A stretch of DNA of 19,416 nucleotides from Chlamydiota bacterium (GTDB lineage: Bacteria; Chlamydiota; Chlamydiia; Chlamydiales; Rhabdochlamydiaceae), in NCBI GenBank assembly GCA_016866585.1, contig VGMB01000005.1, positions 1 through 19,416 on the forward strand, in the 5' to 3' direction. How positions within the stretch are numbered: the first letter of the stretch is position 1; each line of letters begins with the position of its first letter. Positions 7,873 to 15,266 of the stretch are shown here, one piece after another. The notes beneath the pieces were generated by a model. It saw only the letters and a list, made by a program, of their open reading frames with translations, made no database searches and was not told where the DNA came from. The translations under genes were made by a program, and so were the position numbers.

Positions 7873-8415
7873 TTATTCAGCATAATAAAAAAGCATACTA
7901 CCTTTTTCGCCACCATCTAAAGAACTTAAATCACTAATGTATTGCTTAAGAAGATATCCCAGAGATTTACTCACTAGCTGACTATAGCTTTTTTTATTAC
8001 TTTTTTTTATAAAACAAGAACTTTCCCAAATATTAGATTTTGTATATTCCTTGTTTTTTTCAAGTATTACACTTGTTTTAACAACAATTTTTGCCTTAAA
8101 AATATTAAGAGAAAGCCCATCAATATCTTTCAATTCTTCTAAATAATAGAACATCGAAGGGGATCTACTTTCATTTAAAGGATTTTGCACGTCAAAATGT
8201 CTTATAACTACTTTGCCTGTCTTTTTAAGAGTTTCAATAGCAGTTTGATTTAGTCCTTTTAGATCTTTACATGAAATATTAGGATAGAAGAAAAAAAACA
8301 CTTCATCTATTCCGTTAATGTTTTCAACATCAGCTTGAAGATACTCTTTTTCATCAGAAACAAGGCTAAATTGTAAAAAAAACAATAAAAATATAATCAG
8401 TGTCTTAAATGTCAT
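7873..8415 (-). CDS. Small exported protein of unknown function
   Basis: I do not recognise this 180-residue protein. It begins with a clear signal peptide: a charged start, then a long hydrophobic run (LIIFLLFFLQFSLVS, about residues 6-20) and a plausible cleavage site before DEKEYL. The mature part has mixed alpha/beta character, a phenylalanine run (FFFFYP, about 40-45), two cysteines (about 49 and 134) that could pair in the periplasm, and no membrane segment. The absence of a lipobox Cys suggests a soluble periplasmic or secreted protein. An AAAGGAAAA ribosome site precedes the ATG. It starts 18 bases after the lipoprotein gene at 8434-9189, so the two are very likely cotranscribed and may work together. 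I can infer no biochemical role. Confidence 0.75.
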   Translation of the reverse strand: MTFKTLIIFLLFFLQFSLVSDEKEYLQADVENINGIDEVFFFFYPNISCKDLKGLNQTAIETLKKTGKVVIRHFDVQNPLNESRSPSMFYYLEELKDIDGLSLNIFKAKIVVKTSVILEKNKEYTKSNIWESSCFIKKSNKKSYSQLVSKSLGYLLKQYISDLSSLDGGEKGSMLFYYAE

Positions 8416-8433
8416 TTTACGATTTTCCTTTTT

Positions 8434-9189
8434 TTAATCCCAAGCTGGGTCAGGTGGAATGCCTAACACTTGCCATTTTTGATTCCAGGTGTGGTATTTA
8501 TTTGCTAGAGGCTGAAAACAAGCCTTCCATAAGCCTCCTGCTTTACAGCACCTTCTAGCAGCACTAGTTAATTGATCAAGAATATAATTTAAGGTTCCTC
8601 GAACATTTGCTGGAGATTTAAGAATTAAAATCTTAGCAAATGAAGAAGTGTTATCAACCATATCAATACAGTCTTGAATTGAAATAACTTCCGGGCCATA
8701 AATAGGGACATCATCTGATTTAGCAAAAAGAGCTTTTACTTGTTGAAAAGAACTTATGTGAGCGGTTGGTTTTTTATTATCTGAACAAGATGAACATTCC
8801 GAAGAATATATCAACTCAAGCAACTGTGTTGATAAATGCGTAATATAGCTTTCATCTCCTATGATTCCGTAGCAAAACAAATTTCCAAATAAGGACCTAA
8901 ATTTTAAAGCCTTTGTTAGGTAATTATCAGAAAGTTTTTCTGCATAATAATGTGAGGTTGAAAAATCTTCGATGGCTTCGGCTATATAACCTGTCAAAAG
9001 AAATGAATCAGCTCTATCAGCGTAATATTCGGATAATTTTGCAAAATTTCCCTTATCGCATGCCTCAATTTTTTTACCTTCTAATTCTATTGTCTCTAAA
9101 ATTAAATTATGGTTCGAATTTTCAGCGTTACATGACAAAATAAAAAAAATGCAAATATAAATTTTTAAAATAAAGAGCATTTTTTTCAT
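8434..9189 (-). CDS. Cysteine-rich lipoprotein of unknown function
   Basis: A protein of about 250 residues with a classic lipoprotein signal: MKK, a hydrophobic core and the lipobox FILSC with acylated Cys at residue 20. The next residues (Asn, Ala) do not resemble an inner-membrane retention signal, so outer-membrane anchoring is possible. The mature part is predicted helical, with a tetratricopeptide-like feel (paired helices such as KLSEYYADRADSFLLTGYIA), and contains unusually many cysteines, including CSSC at about 131-134, a CC pair at about 213-214 and another about ten residues later. The C terminus is rich in Trp and Pro. I cannot name a family with confidence. It is the first gene of a two-gene operon with the exported protein at 7873-8415 and has its own promoter-like sequence at 9236-9263, so it is probably not part of the type III transcript upstream. 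Confidence 0.75.
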   Translation of the reverse strand: MKKMLFILKIYICIFFILSCNAENSNHNLILETIELEGKKIEACDKGNFAKLSEYYADRADSFLLTGYIAEAIEDFSTSHYYAEKLSDNYLTKALKFRSLFGNLFCYGIIGDESYITHLSTQLLELIYSSECSSCSDNKKPTAHISSFQQVKALFAKSDDVPIYGPEVISIQDCIDMVDNTSSFAKILILKSPANVRGTLNYILDQLTSAARRCCKAGGLWKACFQPLANKYHTWNQKWQVLGIPPDPAWD

Positions 9190-9517
9190 ATCTAATGAAA
9201 TTCCTTTAGTTGAGGCAAACTGAGTTTGTAAAAAAAGTTTATCATTATAAAAGGATTTGTCAATTTAGATTTTCTCTTCGTTCAAAACAGTCAAAAATGG
9301 AAGAGCTAAGTCTCATAGTGCTCCAAGCGAGAGGCTATTTTATCCAGGCTTGTTAGAGAAGGGAGATAGGAATGAAAGAACCTTGATGTTAGCCTTTGCA
9401 TAGAACTATTTCCAATAGTTTAAATTTAGATGTTCTAAGTCCAATTTTATTCATAAAATTGCCTAGCGAAAATTGAAAACTTCAACTTAAGTAAGGTGCT
9501 ACGTTAGCTGCGTTTGT
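9190..9517. other. 328-base gap between sctT and the lipoprotein gene
   Basis: The left end carries the promoter described at 9236-9263. The rest has no convincing gene; the best small frame is a 31-codon minus-strand ORF starting at 9401, with no ribosome site. Two short AT-rich inverted repeats are present: AACTATT/AATAGTT (9404-9410 and 9414-9420, 3-base loop) and AATTTTA/TAAAATT (9443-9449 and 9454-9460, 4-base loop). Either might help end the sctT transcript, but neither has a proper U-tract on the minus strand. The stretch could be a decayed gene. Confidence 0.4.
9236..9263 (-). promoter_or_regulatory. Sigma-70-like promoter for the lipoprotein/exported-protein pair
   Basis: On the minus strand a perfect TTGACA -35 box (9258-9263) lies 16 bases before TAAACT (9236-9241), about 47 bases upstream of the ATG at 9189. 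An AGGA ribosome site (9202-9205) follows. The exact -35 consensus is the best such match I noticed ahead of a gene in the window. Confidence 0.55.
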
Positions 9518-10351
9518 TTAGTGAGGAAGAGTTTGGAATACTTTGTTTACTTCTTTCATCCAAAGAAAAGTTTCTTTGCCCATTTGCTGAATGATAAAAG
9601 ACCATGCAGCACAAAGTATTGCAAGGCCAATTAAGGATTTTAAGGACATCCCAAGGAAAACAATTTGAACCTGAGGTGCTAGACGGTTTGCTATACCTAA
9701 AAAGACTTCCGTCATAAGCACTGCAAGTAAGCAAGGTGCGGAGAGTTGTATTGCTAGTGCAAAAACTTTTGCTAACACAGCAGAGATCAACGTCCAAACG
9801 GGAAAATTCGTATCGAAAAATATAGGGTTAATCATCGTGTCTGGTGGGATTATGTTGTAGGTGTCCATGAAGCTCTCAAGAAAAAGAAGCGGTCCATTCA
9901 TAGCGTAAAAAATAACAATTAGTACGTAGTTGTACAGGATACCGATCGGCGAGGTTTGTTCTTGAGATGTGGGATCAGACACTTGTAATGAAGAAGATCC
10001 TCTTATGAAGTCAATCAAGCTACCAGCTGATAATGCCACATAGAACGGAACGGATATCAGTAGGGCAAGAACAAATCCTATGAAGAACTCCTTCATAAAT
10101 AGTATGAAATACTCAAGCGTGAAGTTTGGAACTCCTTTTGAGTTGACAACCATGTAAGGTAAAATGATGACTGCCAGTGAGACGACAAGTCCCATCTTGA
10201 CTCCTGAGGGGAGCTTAGCTCCAAAAAAAGGAGCAAAAACAACCACCGGAATAAGTCTTGCACAGGCTAAAAAAAATAATGTTAGCAAGGTCATCGGGGT
10301 GTATTCACCAAGGAGGGAAAAAAATTCCCCGTAACTTGCAAGATTGTCCAT
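9518..10351 (-). CDS. sctT: SctT, type III secretion export-gate membrane protein
   Basis: SctT (CdsT in Chlamydia, YscT/SpaR/FliR family) is an inner-membrane component that forms the helical export gate with SctR and SctS. The 277-residue protein is almost entirely hydrophobic helices. It carries the family hallmark near residues 39-50, APFFGAKLPSGVKMGL, where polar Lys/Pro residues interrupt the membrane region. A conserved-looking later section contains MNPIFFDTNFP- and RLAPQVQIVFLGMSLK-like stretches. The length fits the family (CdsT about 290). It starts 8 bases after sctS and is the last gene of the block. The ribosome site AGGTTC is weak, consistent with translational coupling to sctS. 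No strong terminator is visible downstream. Confidence 0.95.
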   Translation of the reverse strand: MDNLASYGEFFSLLGEYTPMTLLTLFFLACARLIPVVVFAPFFGAKLPSGVKMGLVVSLAVIILPYMVVNSKGVPNFTLEYFILFMKEFFIGFVLALLISVPFYVALSAGSLIDFIRGSSSLQVSDPTSQEQTSPIGILYNYVLIVIFYAMNGPLLFLESFMDTYNIIPPDTMINPIFFDTNFPVWTLISAVLAKVFALAIQLSAPCLLAVLMTEVFLGIANRLAPQVQIVFLGMSLKSLIGLAILCAAWSFIIQQMGKETFLWMKEVNKVFQTLPH

Positions 10352-10359
10352 AAAAGAAC

Positions 10360-10632
10360 CTAGTAGCTAGCCCATTTGTAAAAATTCATAAAGATATTAT
10401 TAGAGTATTGCATGATTTGAGCGCTTAGCCATCCACCCATTACTATCAGTGTGAGGATTACGGATACGAGTTTTATCATAAACGAAAGTGTTTGCTCTTG
10501 GATTTGTGTGGCAGCTTGGAATACAGCAACTAACAGTCCTAGAAAAGTACTTATCAATATAGGTGGAGCAGATAGTAATAGTATTAGTATCAGCGCCTGG
10601 TAGCTAAGGGTATATACTTCTGAGCTATACAT
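10360..10632 (-). CDS. sctS: SctS, type III secretion export-gate membrane protein
   Basis: SctS (CdsS, YscS/SpaQ/FliQ family) contributes two-helix hairpins to the export gate in the inner membrane. The 90-residue length is exactly typical. Two hydrophobic helices (about residues 14-37 and 51-70) flank the family's signature segment LSAPPILISTFLGLLVAVFQ and AATQIQEQTLSF, which is shared by nearly all SctS/FliQ proteins. A GAGGA ribosome site lies immediately upstream of the ATG. It sits 17 bases after sctR and 8 before sctT, the invariant R-S-T order of this machinery. The only realistic alternative is flagellar FliQ, which the adjacent SctJ/SctK/SctL genes in chlamydial order make unlikely. 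Confidence 0.96.
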   Translation of the reverse strand: MYSSEVYTLSYQALILILLLSAPPILISTFLGLLVAVFQAATQIQEQTLSFMIKLVSVILTLIVMGGWLSAQIMQYSNNIFMNFYKWASY

Positions 10633-10649
10633 AGGTCCTCACTTAATGC

Positions 10650-11453
10650 TTATCTAAAAGATAAGACAAGTCCTTGAATAATTAATGTCCATCCGTCAAC
10701 CATTACGATCAGTAGTAATTTTAACGGTAGCGCGATGGTAAGTGGCGAAAGCATCATCATACCCATCGCAAGCAAGATGTTTGAAGTTACAAGGTCTATT
10801 ACGAAAAACGGCATATATATTAAGACGCCCACTTCAAAGGCGGCTTTAAGCTGTGATGTAATAAAAGCTGGGATTAGAACTATAAAATCATTAGGTTTTA
10901 GACCTGCTCTGAAGTTATCCGGAAAAGATTTATAGGCAAGCTGATAAAAACCTGTCATATGTTTGCCTGATGTGTTTCTCTGAAGAAAGTCTCTGAGGGG
11001 TTCTTTGGCTTTGTCCACAACATTAATGATATATTCAGCAGATTGTCCGGATAGAAGGCTTTTGGGCTGATTTACATCCATGGTGCTAGAGGCAGCGTTA
11101 TACATAGCAAGACCCGTGGGAAACATGACATACACTGTAACTAGAAGGGCTATTCCGTTTAAGACCTGGTTTGGAGGCGACTGCTGCACACCTATAGCAT
11201 TTCTAAGCAGGGATAATACTATGACAACTTTCACATAAGAGGTTAGAAGCATAACGGCAAAAGGGAGCAAGGATAGTCCAGCTATCGCTGTTACCTGCGA
11301 TATAACACCAGGAGCCTGTACTTCTTGCTGTTGTACTTGATTTGTTAGCTCAGTCACGGGAGTGGGTGCATCTTCAGCAAAAATCTCATGAGAAATGCAG
11401 GTGAAAATTACAGCTAAAATCAAAAATCTTAGTATGTTTTTTATGTTTGCCAT
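10650..11453 (-). CDS. sctR: SctR, type III secretion export-gate membrane protein
   Basis: SctR (CdsR, YscR/FliP family) forms the pentameric core of the export gate. The 267-residue protein starts with a cleavable-looking signal sequence ending near FAEDA (about residue 26), then a Gln/Thr-rich linker and the family blocks: LLPFAVMLLTSYVKVVIVLS with RNAIGVQQSPPNQVLNG (residues about 62-100), LKAAFEVGVLIYMPFFVIDL, and the C-terminal MMMLSPLTIALPLKLLLIV/DGW block. A long periplasmic segment lies between the second and third hydrophobic regions, as in the family. The ribosome site (AAAGG) is 12 bases upstream. Unlike the rest of the operon, a 93-base gap precedes this gene; it holds a possible internal promoter. 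Confidence 0.96.
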   Translation of the reverse strand: MANIKNILRFLILAVIFTCISHEIFAEDAPTPVTELTNQVQQQEVQAPGVISQVTAIAGLSLLPFAVMLLTSYVKVVIVLSLLRNAIGVQQSPPNQVLNGIALLVTVYVMFPTGLAMYNAASSTMDVNQPKSLLSGQSAEYIINVVDKAKEPLRDFLQRNTSGKHMTGFYQLAYKSFPDNFRAGLKPNDFIVLIPAFITSQLKAAFEVGVLIYMPFFVIDLVTSNILLAMGMMMLSPLTIALPLKLLLIVMVDGWTLIIQGLVLSFR

Positions 11454-11491
11454 AGTGCGATCAGCCTTTATTTGAACCCTTATCTTTGCTC

Positions 11492-11519
11492 AGTATATGT
11501 GTAACAATCATTGACCCAA
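11492..11519 (-). promoter_or_regulatory. Possible internal promoter ahead of sctR
   Basis: In the 93-base sctL-sctR gap, the minus strand has TTGGGT (11514-11519), a 16-base spacer and TATACT (11492-11497). The -10 matches consensus at 5 of 6 positions but the -35 only at its TTG core. If active, it would allow sctRST to be transcribed separately from sctJKL. Confidence 0.35.
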
Positions 11520-11546
11520 AGGTTTTTTTCAAGACAATTTATCTAT

Positions 11547-12170
11547 TTATGCTTTCATGTATTTTTCAAAAGCAGACTCAAGAGCTCTCCACTGATTTTC
11601 TATGCTAGCATTGATGATGCCTGACTCTGTTTCAATAATACACCCTCCAGGGCTTACATCTGCTCGTTCTAAGATAGAAAGGGATTGAAGACTTTCAAAG
11701 ATTGCTCTTAGATCTTGTTTGTGATCTTCTAGCACTTGTTTGTCTTCTTTATTTACGTATATCTTTATTTTGTGATTCTGCTTTACAGGAGCAAGAGCTT
11801 GTAAAACGATATCAACTATTGCTTCAGGGTGAAGCTTAAGCTCACTTCCAACAATTTTTTTTGCCGCTTTAAGAGCTATGGGTATTATTGCTTTTTGTGT
11901 TTCGTGAGATATTTTCCTGATTTGTTGCTCAAAGTGCATGAGTTGTTCATTAAAACGGGAAAGACCTTCTTGATATCCGTCATCGTACGCCTTTTTTTTG
12001 ATATCTTCACATTCAGCTTCCACATTTTGTCTATAGGTGAGTGCATCTTGCTGAGCTTTTTCAATGATTTCCTTAGCTGAGATGAGCTGATCTATTTCCT
12101 CTCTAGGGATGATTTTTTTATCTGCAGCAAAGTGTATGTCGCCTTGATATAGTAATGAGAAAAATTTCAT
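11547..12170 (-). CDS. sctL: SctL, type III secretion ATPase regulator/stator
   Basis: SctL (CdsL, YscL/FliH family) is the cytoplasmic stalk protein that dimerises, binds the secretion ATPase SctN and tethers it to the sorting platform. The 207-residue sequence has the expected layout. A short N-terminal region (MKFFSLLYQGDIHF, with the K-x-I-P segment typical of chlamydial homologues) is followed by a long charged helix with coiled-coil character (about 25-95, including YDDGYQEGL). A C-terminal alpha/beta domain has AAKKIVGSEL and the ERADVSPGGCIIETESGIINASI block characteristic of SctL/FliH. The ATG overlaps the stop of the SctK-like gene by 4 bases (ATGA) and has an AAAGGTG ribosome site. 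The partner ATPase SctN is not in this window. Confidence 0.93.
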   Translation of the reverse strand: MKFFSLLYQGDIHFAADKKIIPREEIDQLISAKEIIEKAQQDALTYRQNVEAECEDIKKKAYDDGYQEGLSRFNEQLMHFEQQIRKISHETQKAIIPIALKAAKKIVGSELKLHPEAIVDIVLQALAPVKQNHKIKIYVNKEDKQVLEDHKQDLRAIFESLQSLSILERADVSPGGCIIETESGIINASIENQWRALESAFEKYMKA

Positions 12171-13045
12171 ACGTCACCTTTGCTTGATTTGGGTTTAATC
12201 AGGGGGATGATTTCTAGGATTTGTTCAATCAATAAAGTAGAGGCTGATGGGTGATTTAGGGGCTTACACAACCCAAGAAAGCTTCCAGCATCTTGTACAG
12301 ATAGCATTCTGCTTATATACCAAGATAGAGAAGTTTCTTCTGCATGGGCTGCTTTGGCCAGTCGATTAATACCTCTGTGGATGATTACTTTTTTCAAGGT
12401 ATCTGGCTTGCCATCCCACTTGTGTAGCTCCATCCTTTTAAAGATAACAGGCTCTTTTTTCTGGGATAATTTTTTGAGATAGTCTTCTTTTTCTGGAGAT
12501 ATGGAGGCCTGAATTTTTTTTATGAGTGTTGTGTCTATGATTTGTTTCATTTCAACAGCAAGGTCATGGATTCCTAGATACTCTATAAGGAGGTAGAGTT
12601 CTGATGTGGTCAATTCTAAAATTATATTTAGATCGCAGGAGGGTAGAAGCTCTATAGGCAAAACGTCTGGATTTGCTTGGACTATGTTTTCATATAATAT
12701 GGAAGTAATGTACTTTTTAGCACATTCGGTAAGATCAAGGGAGGGGCGTGAATATAGAATAGCGTCTTGCAGATTTTTTTTTGTGTTTTCAGGGAAACAG
12801 GAAAGAAATATACCGACGTCAGCTTCCGGAAGTGTGCGTAAAAAAGTTGTAAACCATGTGTAGTGAACAGTTTGAAGAAGCCTATCTTTGTGGTAGGATG
12901 TTTCCAGAGGGTTTTTCTCTGTAACCAATATTTTGCGGATTAGATCTTGCTGCGGGCCAGGAAGGAATCTGACTAGAGCAGTTTTCTTTCCTGAGCCCGC
13001 TTTATTTAAAAAAGCATTACAGACGATCCAAGCGAATCTATTCAT
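12167..13045 (-). CDS. SctK-like type III secretion protein (Chlamydia CT560 counterpart by position)
   Basis: A 292-residue cytoplasmic protein without signal peptide or membrane segment, predicted mostly helical. It lies between sctJ and sctL, exactly where Chlamydia trachomatis has CT560, and where Yersinia-type systems encode SctK (YscK), the adaptor linking the SctQ pods to the inner-membrane ring. The sequence itself gives no strong motif; visible features are FLPGPQQDLIRKIL (about 27-40), two hydrophobic helices around IILELTTSELYLLIEYLGIH, and a Lys-rich tail. Its 2-base spacing from sctJ and 4-base overlap with sctL make a structural role in the same machine very likely. The SctK assignment rests on position and size and would need a profile search; identity as a CT560-family protein is more secure than function. 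Confidence 0.72.
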   Translation of the reverse strand: MNRFAWIVCNAFLNKAGSGKKTALVRFLPGPQQDLIRKILVTEKNPLETSYHKDRLLQTVHYTWFTTFLRTLPEADVGIFLSCFPENTKKNLQDAILYSRPSLDLTECAKKYITSILYENIVQANPDVLPIELLPSCDLNIILELTTSELYLLIEYLGIHDLAVEMKQIIDTTLIKKIQASISPEKEDYLKKLSQKKEPVIFKRMELHKWDGKPDTLKKVIIHRGINRLAKAAHAEETSLSWYISRMLSVQDAGSFLGLCKPLNHPSASTLLIEQILEIIPLIKPKSSKGDV

Positions 13046-13047
13046 AA

Positions 13048-14031
13048 CTATTTTTTATCCTGAGGTCTTTGGGATAGATCTTCATCTGAAGTAGTCTCAG
13101 TATCAATAGGTAATGGGTGCAGGAGCTCTTTTATGCCTCCTCTCTTCTTTAGCGTAGGGTAGAACTTCCATATTATCCATCCAGATATTATAGATAGCAT
13201 TATTACTAAGAAGGAAAGAAAGAAAAATAAAAAGCGGAATCTGCTAGCTGAGTTTTTACTCATAACTATAGACCAGATGCTCACATATTCCTTAGCCTTA
13301 GGAGTCATATCCTCAGGGATAGGATTCAGTGTTATGTCAGTGAAGCGAGATCTGTCAGAAATAACTGTCACGTCATTCACATCGAGACCATTTACGCTGC
13401 TCGCAACGAGCCTTTTTATTTTAATCACAAGATGGCTGTTAGGGTCATCTAGCACACCTTGGTGTTTTACATAGACTGCGGCGGTTATCTTTTGTTGTGT
13501 CTGTTGCTGGATACCAATTGCACCTGTATTTTCAGGAGGGAAGGACAATTGTACGTCAGCATCTATAACGCCATCGATTTTACGTATTGTATTGGCAATT
13601 TGTTCCGCAAGGCCTGCTTGGTATCTTATTAGCTCTTCTTTATCAGAAGTCATCAAACCTTGTTTGGCAAAAAGATCAAGAAGATTTGTTCCTTTTATTC
13701 TCGGAAGTCCATTTTGGTTTAGCACGGCCATGGCTTCTGTCGATTTGCCTTCTTCCACTGAGATAGCGTACTTTTGCGAGCTGGAACTAGCTCCAGGCCC
13801 TCCGGAGGCAGCAGCCGTCTTGTATGCGCTGATCCCTTTGCTGGCTAAAAATACTATTATCTCGTTAGCTTCTCTTTCATCTACATCAGTAACTATCATC
13901 ATGTTGGATTCACATGAGGTCAGCATAAGAGAACTGATGACGAGCAGCAAAAGATGGGTGACCAATTTAAAGCGTTTTTTAAATTGTTGGGTGCAAATGG
14001 AGAAAAAACGAAAGTTGTCTTGATGCATCAT
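13048..14031 (-). CDS. sctJ: SctJ, type III secretion inner-ring lipoprotein
   Basis: SctJ (CdsJ, YscJ/PrgK/FliF-related) builds the periplasmic inner ring of the secretion basal body. Visible features, numbered from the ATG at 14031, are a signal peptide with lipobox LTSC (acylated Cys at about 40), a first ring-building domain with REANEIIVFLASKGI, then NQNGLPRIKGTNLLDLFAKQG and RYQAGLAEQIANTIRKIDGV. The second ring domain, with VYVKHQGVLDDPNS and KIKRLVASSV, is followed by a membrane helix (about 266-290) and a polar cytoplasmic tail. These blocks closely resemble chlamydial CdsJ. The open frame reaches a TTG at 14127, but that codon falls in a likely -35 box; ATG at 14031 gives 327 residues, close to CdsJ. 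ATG 14028 is equally possible; neither has a good ribosome site. It is the first gene of the block. Confidence 0.94.
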   Translation of the reverse strand: MMHQDNFRFFSICTQQFKKRFKLVTHLLLLVISSLMLTSCESNMMIVTDVDEREANEIIVFLASKGISAYKTAAASGGPGASSSSQKYAISVEEGKSTEAMAVLNQNGLPRIKGTNLLDLFAKQGLMTSDKEELIRYQAGLAEQIANTIRKIDGVIDADVQLSFPPENTGAIGIQQQTQQKITAAVYVKHQGVLDDPNSHLVIKIKRLVASSVNGLDVNDVTVISDRSRFTDITLNPIPEDMTPKAKEYVSIWSIVMSKNSASRFRFLFFFLSFLVIMLSIISGWIIWKFYPTLKKRGGIKELLHPLPIDTETTSDEDLSQRPQDKK

Positions 14032-14098
14032 AAGCTTGTCGATGTTTGAAAGTTTTTGTAAATCATGGGAGAAATGTCCCCCTTTCAACCCTAGTGTA

Positions 14099-14127
14099 AC
14101 TATAATCGGAAAAATAGTCGAAAGCAA
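14099..14127 (-). promoter_or_regulatory. Promoter of the type III secretion block (sctJ)
   Basis: On the minus strand TTGCTT (14122-14127), a 17-base spacer and TATAGT (14099-14104) give a good sigma-70-type match with ideal spacing. Transcription would begin near 14092, leaving about 60 bases of leader before the ATG at 14031. This also argues against the upstream TTG at 14127 as the translation start. Confidence 0.55.
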
Positions 14128-14264
14128 AATTTCTTTTATTGTTCTAATAGATTAACTCTATTTTCCCTCTTTTTATTCTTTATATAGCCAATGTGTAGAT
14201 TTAGTGATAATGTTTTATTTTTTTTCCTAAAAATAGTAATTAGTCTATTAATGTATCACTTATA

Positions 14265-15266
14265 TCATCTTGAGATAAAAGGATTTTTGTAGATCCAATT
14301 AGGGCCTTGGCCAAATTTATTATTTTTGAAGTCTTTGATACCTTGAAGTGCTGCTTTATATTTGTGGAGTTTCTCAGCTTTGCTTTTGGGGATAGCTTTT
14401 CTTAAGAGTTTTGTTAGAATAAAAAACTCGACAGACTTGATGCAATTAATTTTTCTAAGATGTCGAATATCTTTATTTAAAATGGTTGTATAAATTGTTC
14501 TTTTTTCTTTTTTAGTACAGTTCCTTTCTATCCATAAGAGTCTATTTCTCCACCAAAAGTATGTACTATGGGCTTTACCAGTAAATGAAGCGGACACTTT
14601 ATGCCATAGTTCCGCTGTTGGACATGATTTAATTTTAAAACCAGCGCGGTTGGCTCTAAAGCAAAAATCGGCTTCCTCCCAAATTAAAAAGAACTTTTCT
14701 TCAAGAAGTCCAATTTTCTCGAAAACTGCCTTTTTTACTAACATGGCTGCCCCGCAAACGTAGTCTAACTCTTTGTCTTTTTCCCATGAAAAAGAGGTAA
14801 TGCTTTCTCTGTTGCCGATTAGATCGAATTCTGCTTTTGAAGAATTCCATGATCCACCAAGGTGATCAAGACGAGACCTGTCAGAGTAAAGCATAATTTT
14901 TGCGCCCAAAATCCCTGTATTAGGGTCTTCATTCATTTGGTGGACAAGTTCTGAAAGAAAGTTGTGAGAAACCACAGTGTCATTATTAAGCAAGCAAATC
15001 ATATCGCTACTGTTAGTAATTGCTTGTTCTATGCCCCTATTGCACCCTCCAGCAAACCCAAGGTTGTTTTTTTCTTTAATAAGGATTGCTTCTGGATGGC
15101 TTTTTTCAATCCTTGTAACAGAGTCATCTGTAGATCCATTGTCAATAACGATAACATCAAAATTAGTGTGTGTTTGTTTTTTTAGTGAATCTAAACAAGA
15201 TATAGTGTCACTTGCGCCGTTCCAGTTTAATATGACAACACTCACTTTTGGCGAAGGTATATTCAT
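14265..15266 (-). CDS. Family 2 glycosyltransferase (rhamnosyltransferase-like)
   Basis: A GT-A fold glycosyltransferase of about 333 residues, likely acting at the cytoplasmic membrane face to add a sugar from a nucleotide-sugar donor to a surface polysaccharide or lipooligosaccharide. Motifs: VSVVILNWNG at the first strand (residues about 8-17), VIVIDNGSTDDSV (38-50), NNLGFAGGCNRG (67-78), the DxD-equivalent LLNNDTVV (92-99) that binds the metal and donor, CGAAMLV (171-177), and the acceptor-side EEADFCFRANRAGF (197-210) followed by WHKVSASF. The chosen ATG overlaps the stop of the GT9 gene (ATGA) and has an AAAGGAAA ribosome site. The frame stays open to 15350, but the extra residues would lie inside the upstream gene and lack family similarity. 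The acceptor and sugar cannot be deduced. Confidence 0.9.
   Translation of the reverse strand: MNIPSPKVSVVILNWNGASDTISCLDSLKKQTHTNFDVIVIDNGSTDDSVTRIEKSHPEAILIKEKNNLGFAGGCNRGIEQAITNSSDMICLLNNDTVVSHNFLSELVHQMNEDPNTGILGAKIMLYSDRSRLDHLGGSWNSSKAEFDLIGNRESITSFSWEKDKELDYVCGAAMLVKKAVFEKIGLLEEKFFLIWEEADFCFRANRAGFKIKSCPTAELWHKVSASFTGKAHSTYFWWRNRLLWIERNCTKKEKRTIYTTILNKDIRHLRKINCIKSVEFFILTKLLRKAIPKSKAEKLHKYKAALQGIKDFKNNKFGQGPNWIYKNPFISR

Noticed and set aside
9504..9797. 97-codon minus-strand ORF overlapping the 3' end of sctT
   Set aside because: It is in another frame of the same strand within sctT, with Ser/Cys-rich nonsense-like composition and no ribosome site.
13592..14023. 143-codon plus-strand ORF antisense to sctJ
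   Set aside because: It lies entirely inside a gene with strong family motifs on the other strand, has no recognisable domain and no ribosome site.
10360..14031. Flagellar export genes (fliF/fliH/fliP/fliQ/fliR) instead of type III secretion
   Set aside because: SctJ has a lipobox and is far shorter than FliF, and the J-K-L-R-S-T order matches the chlamydial injectisome cluster.
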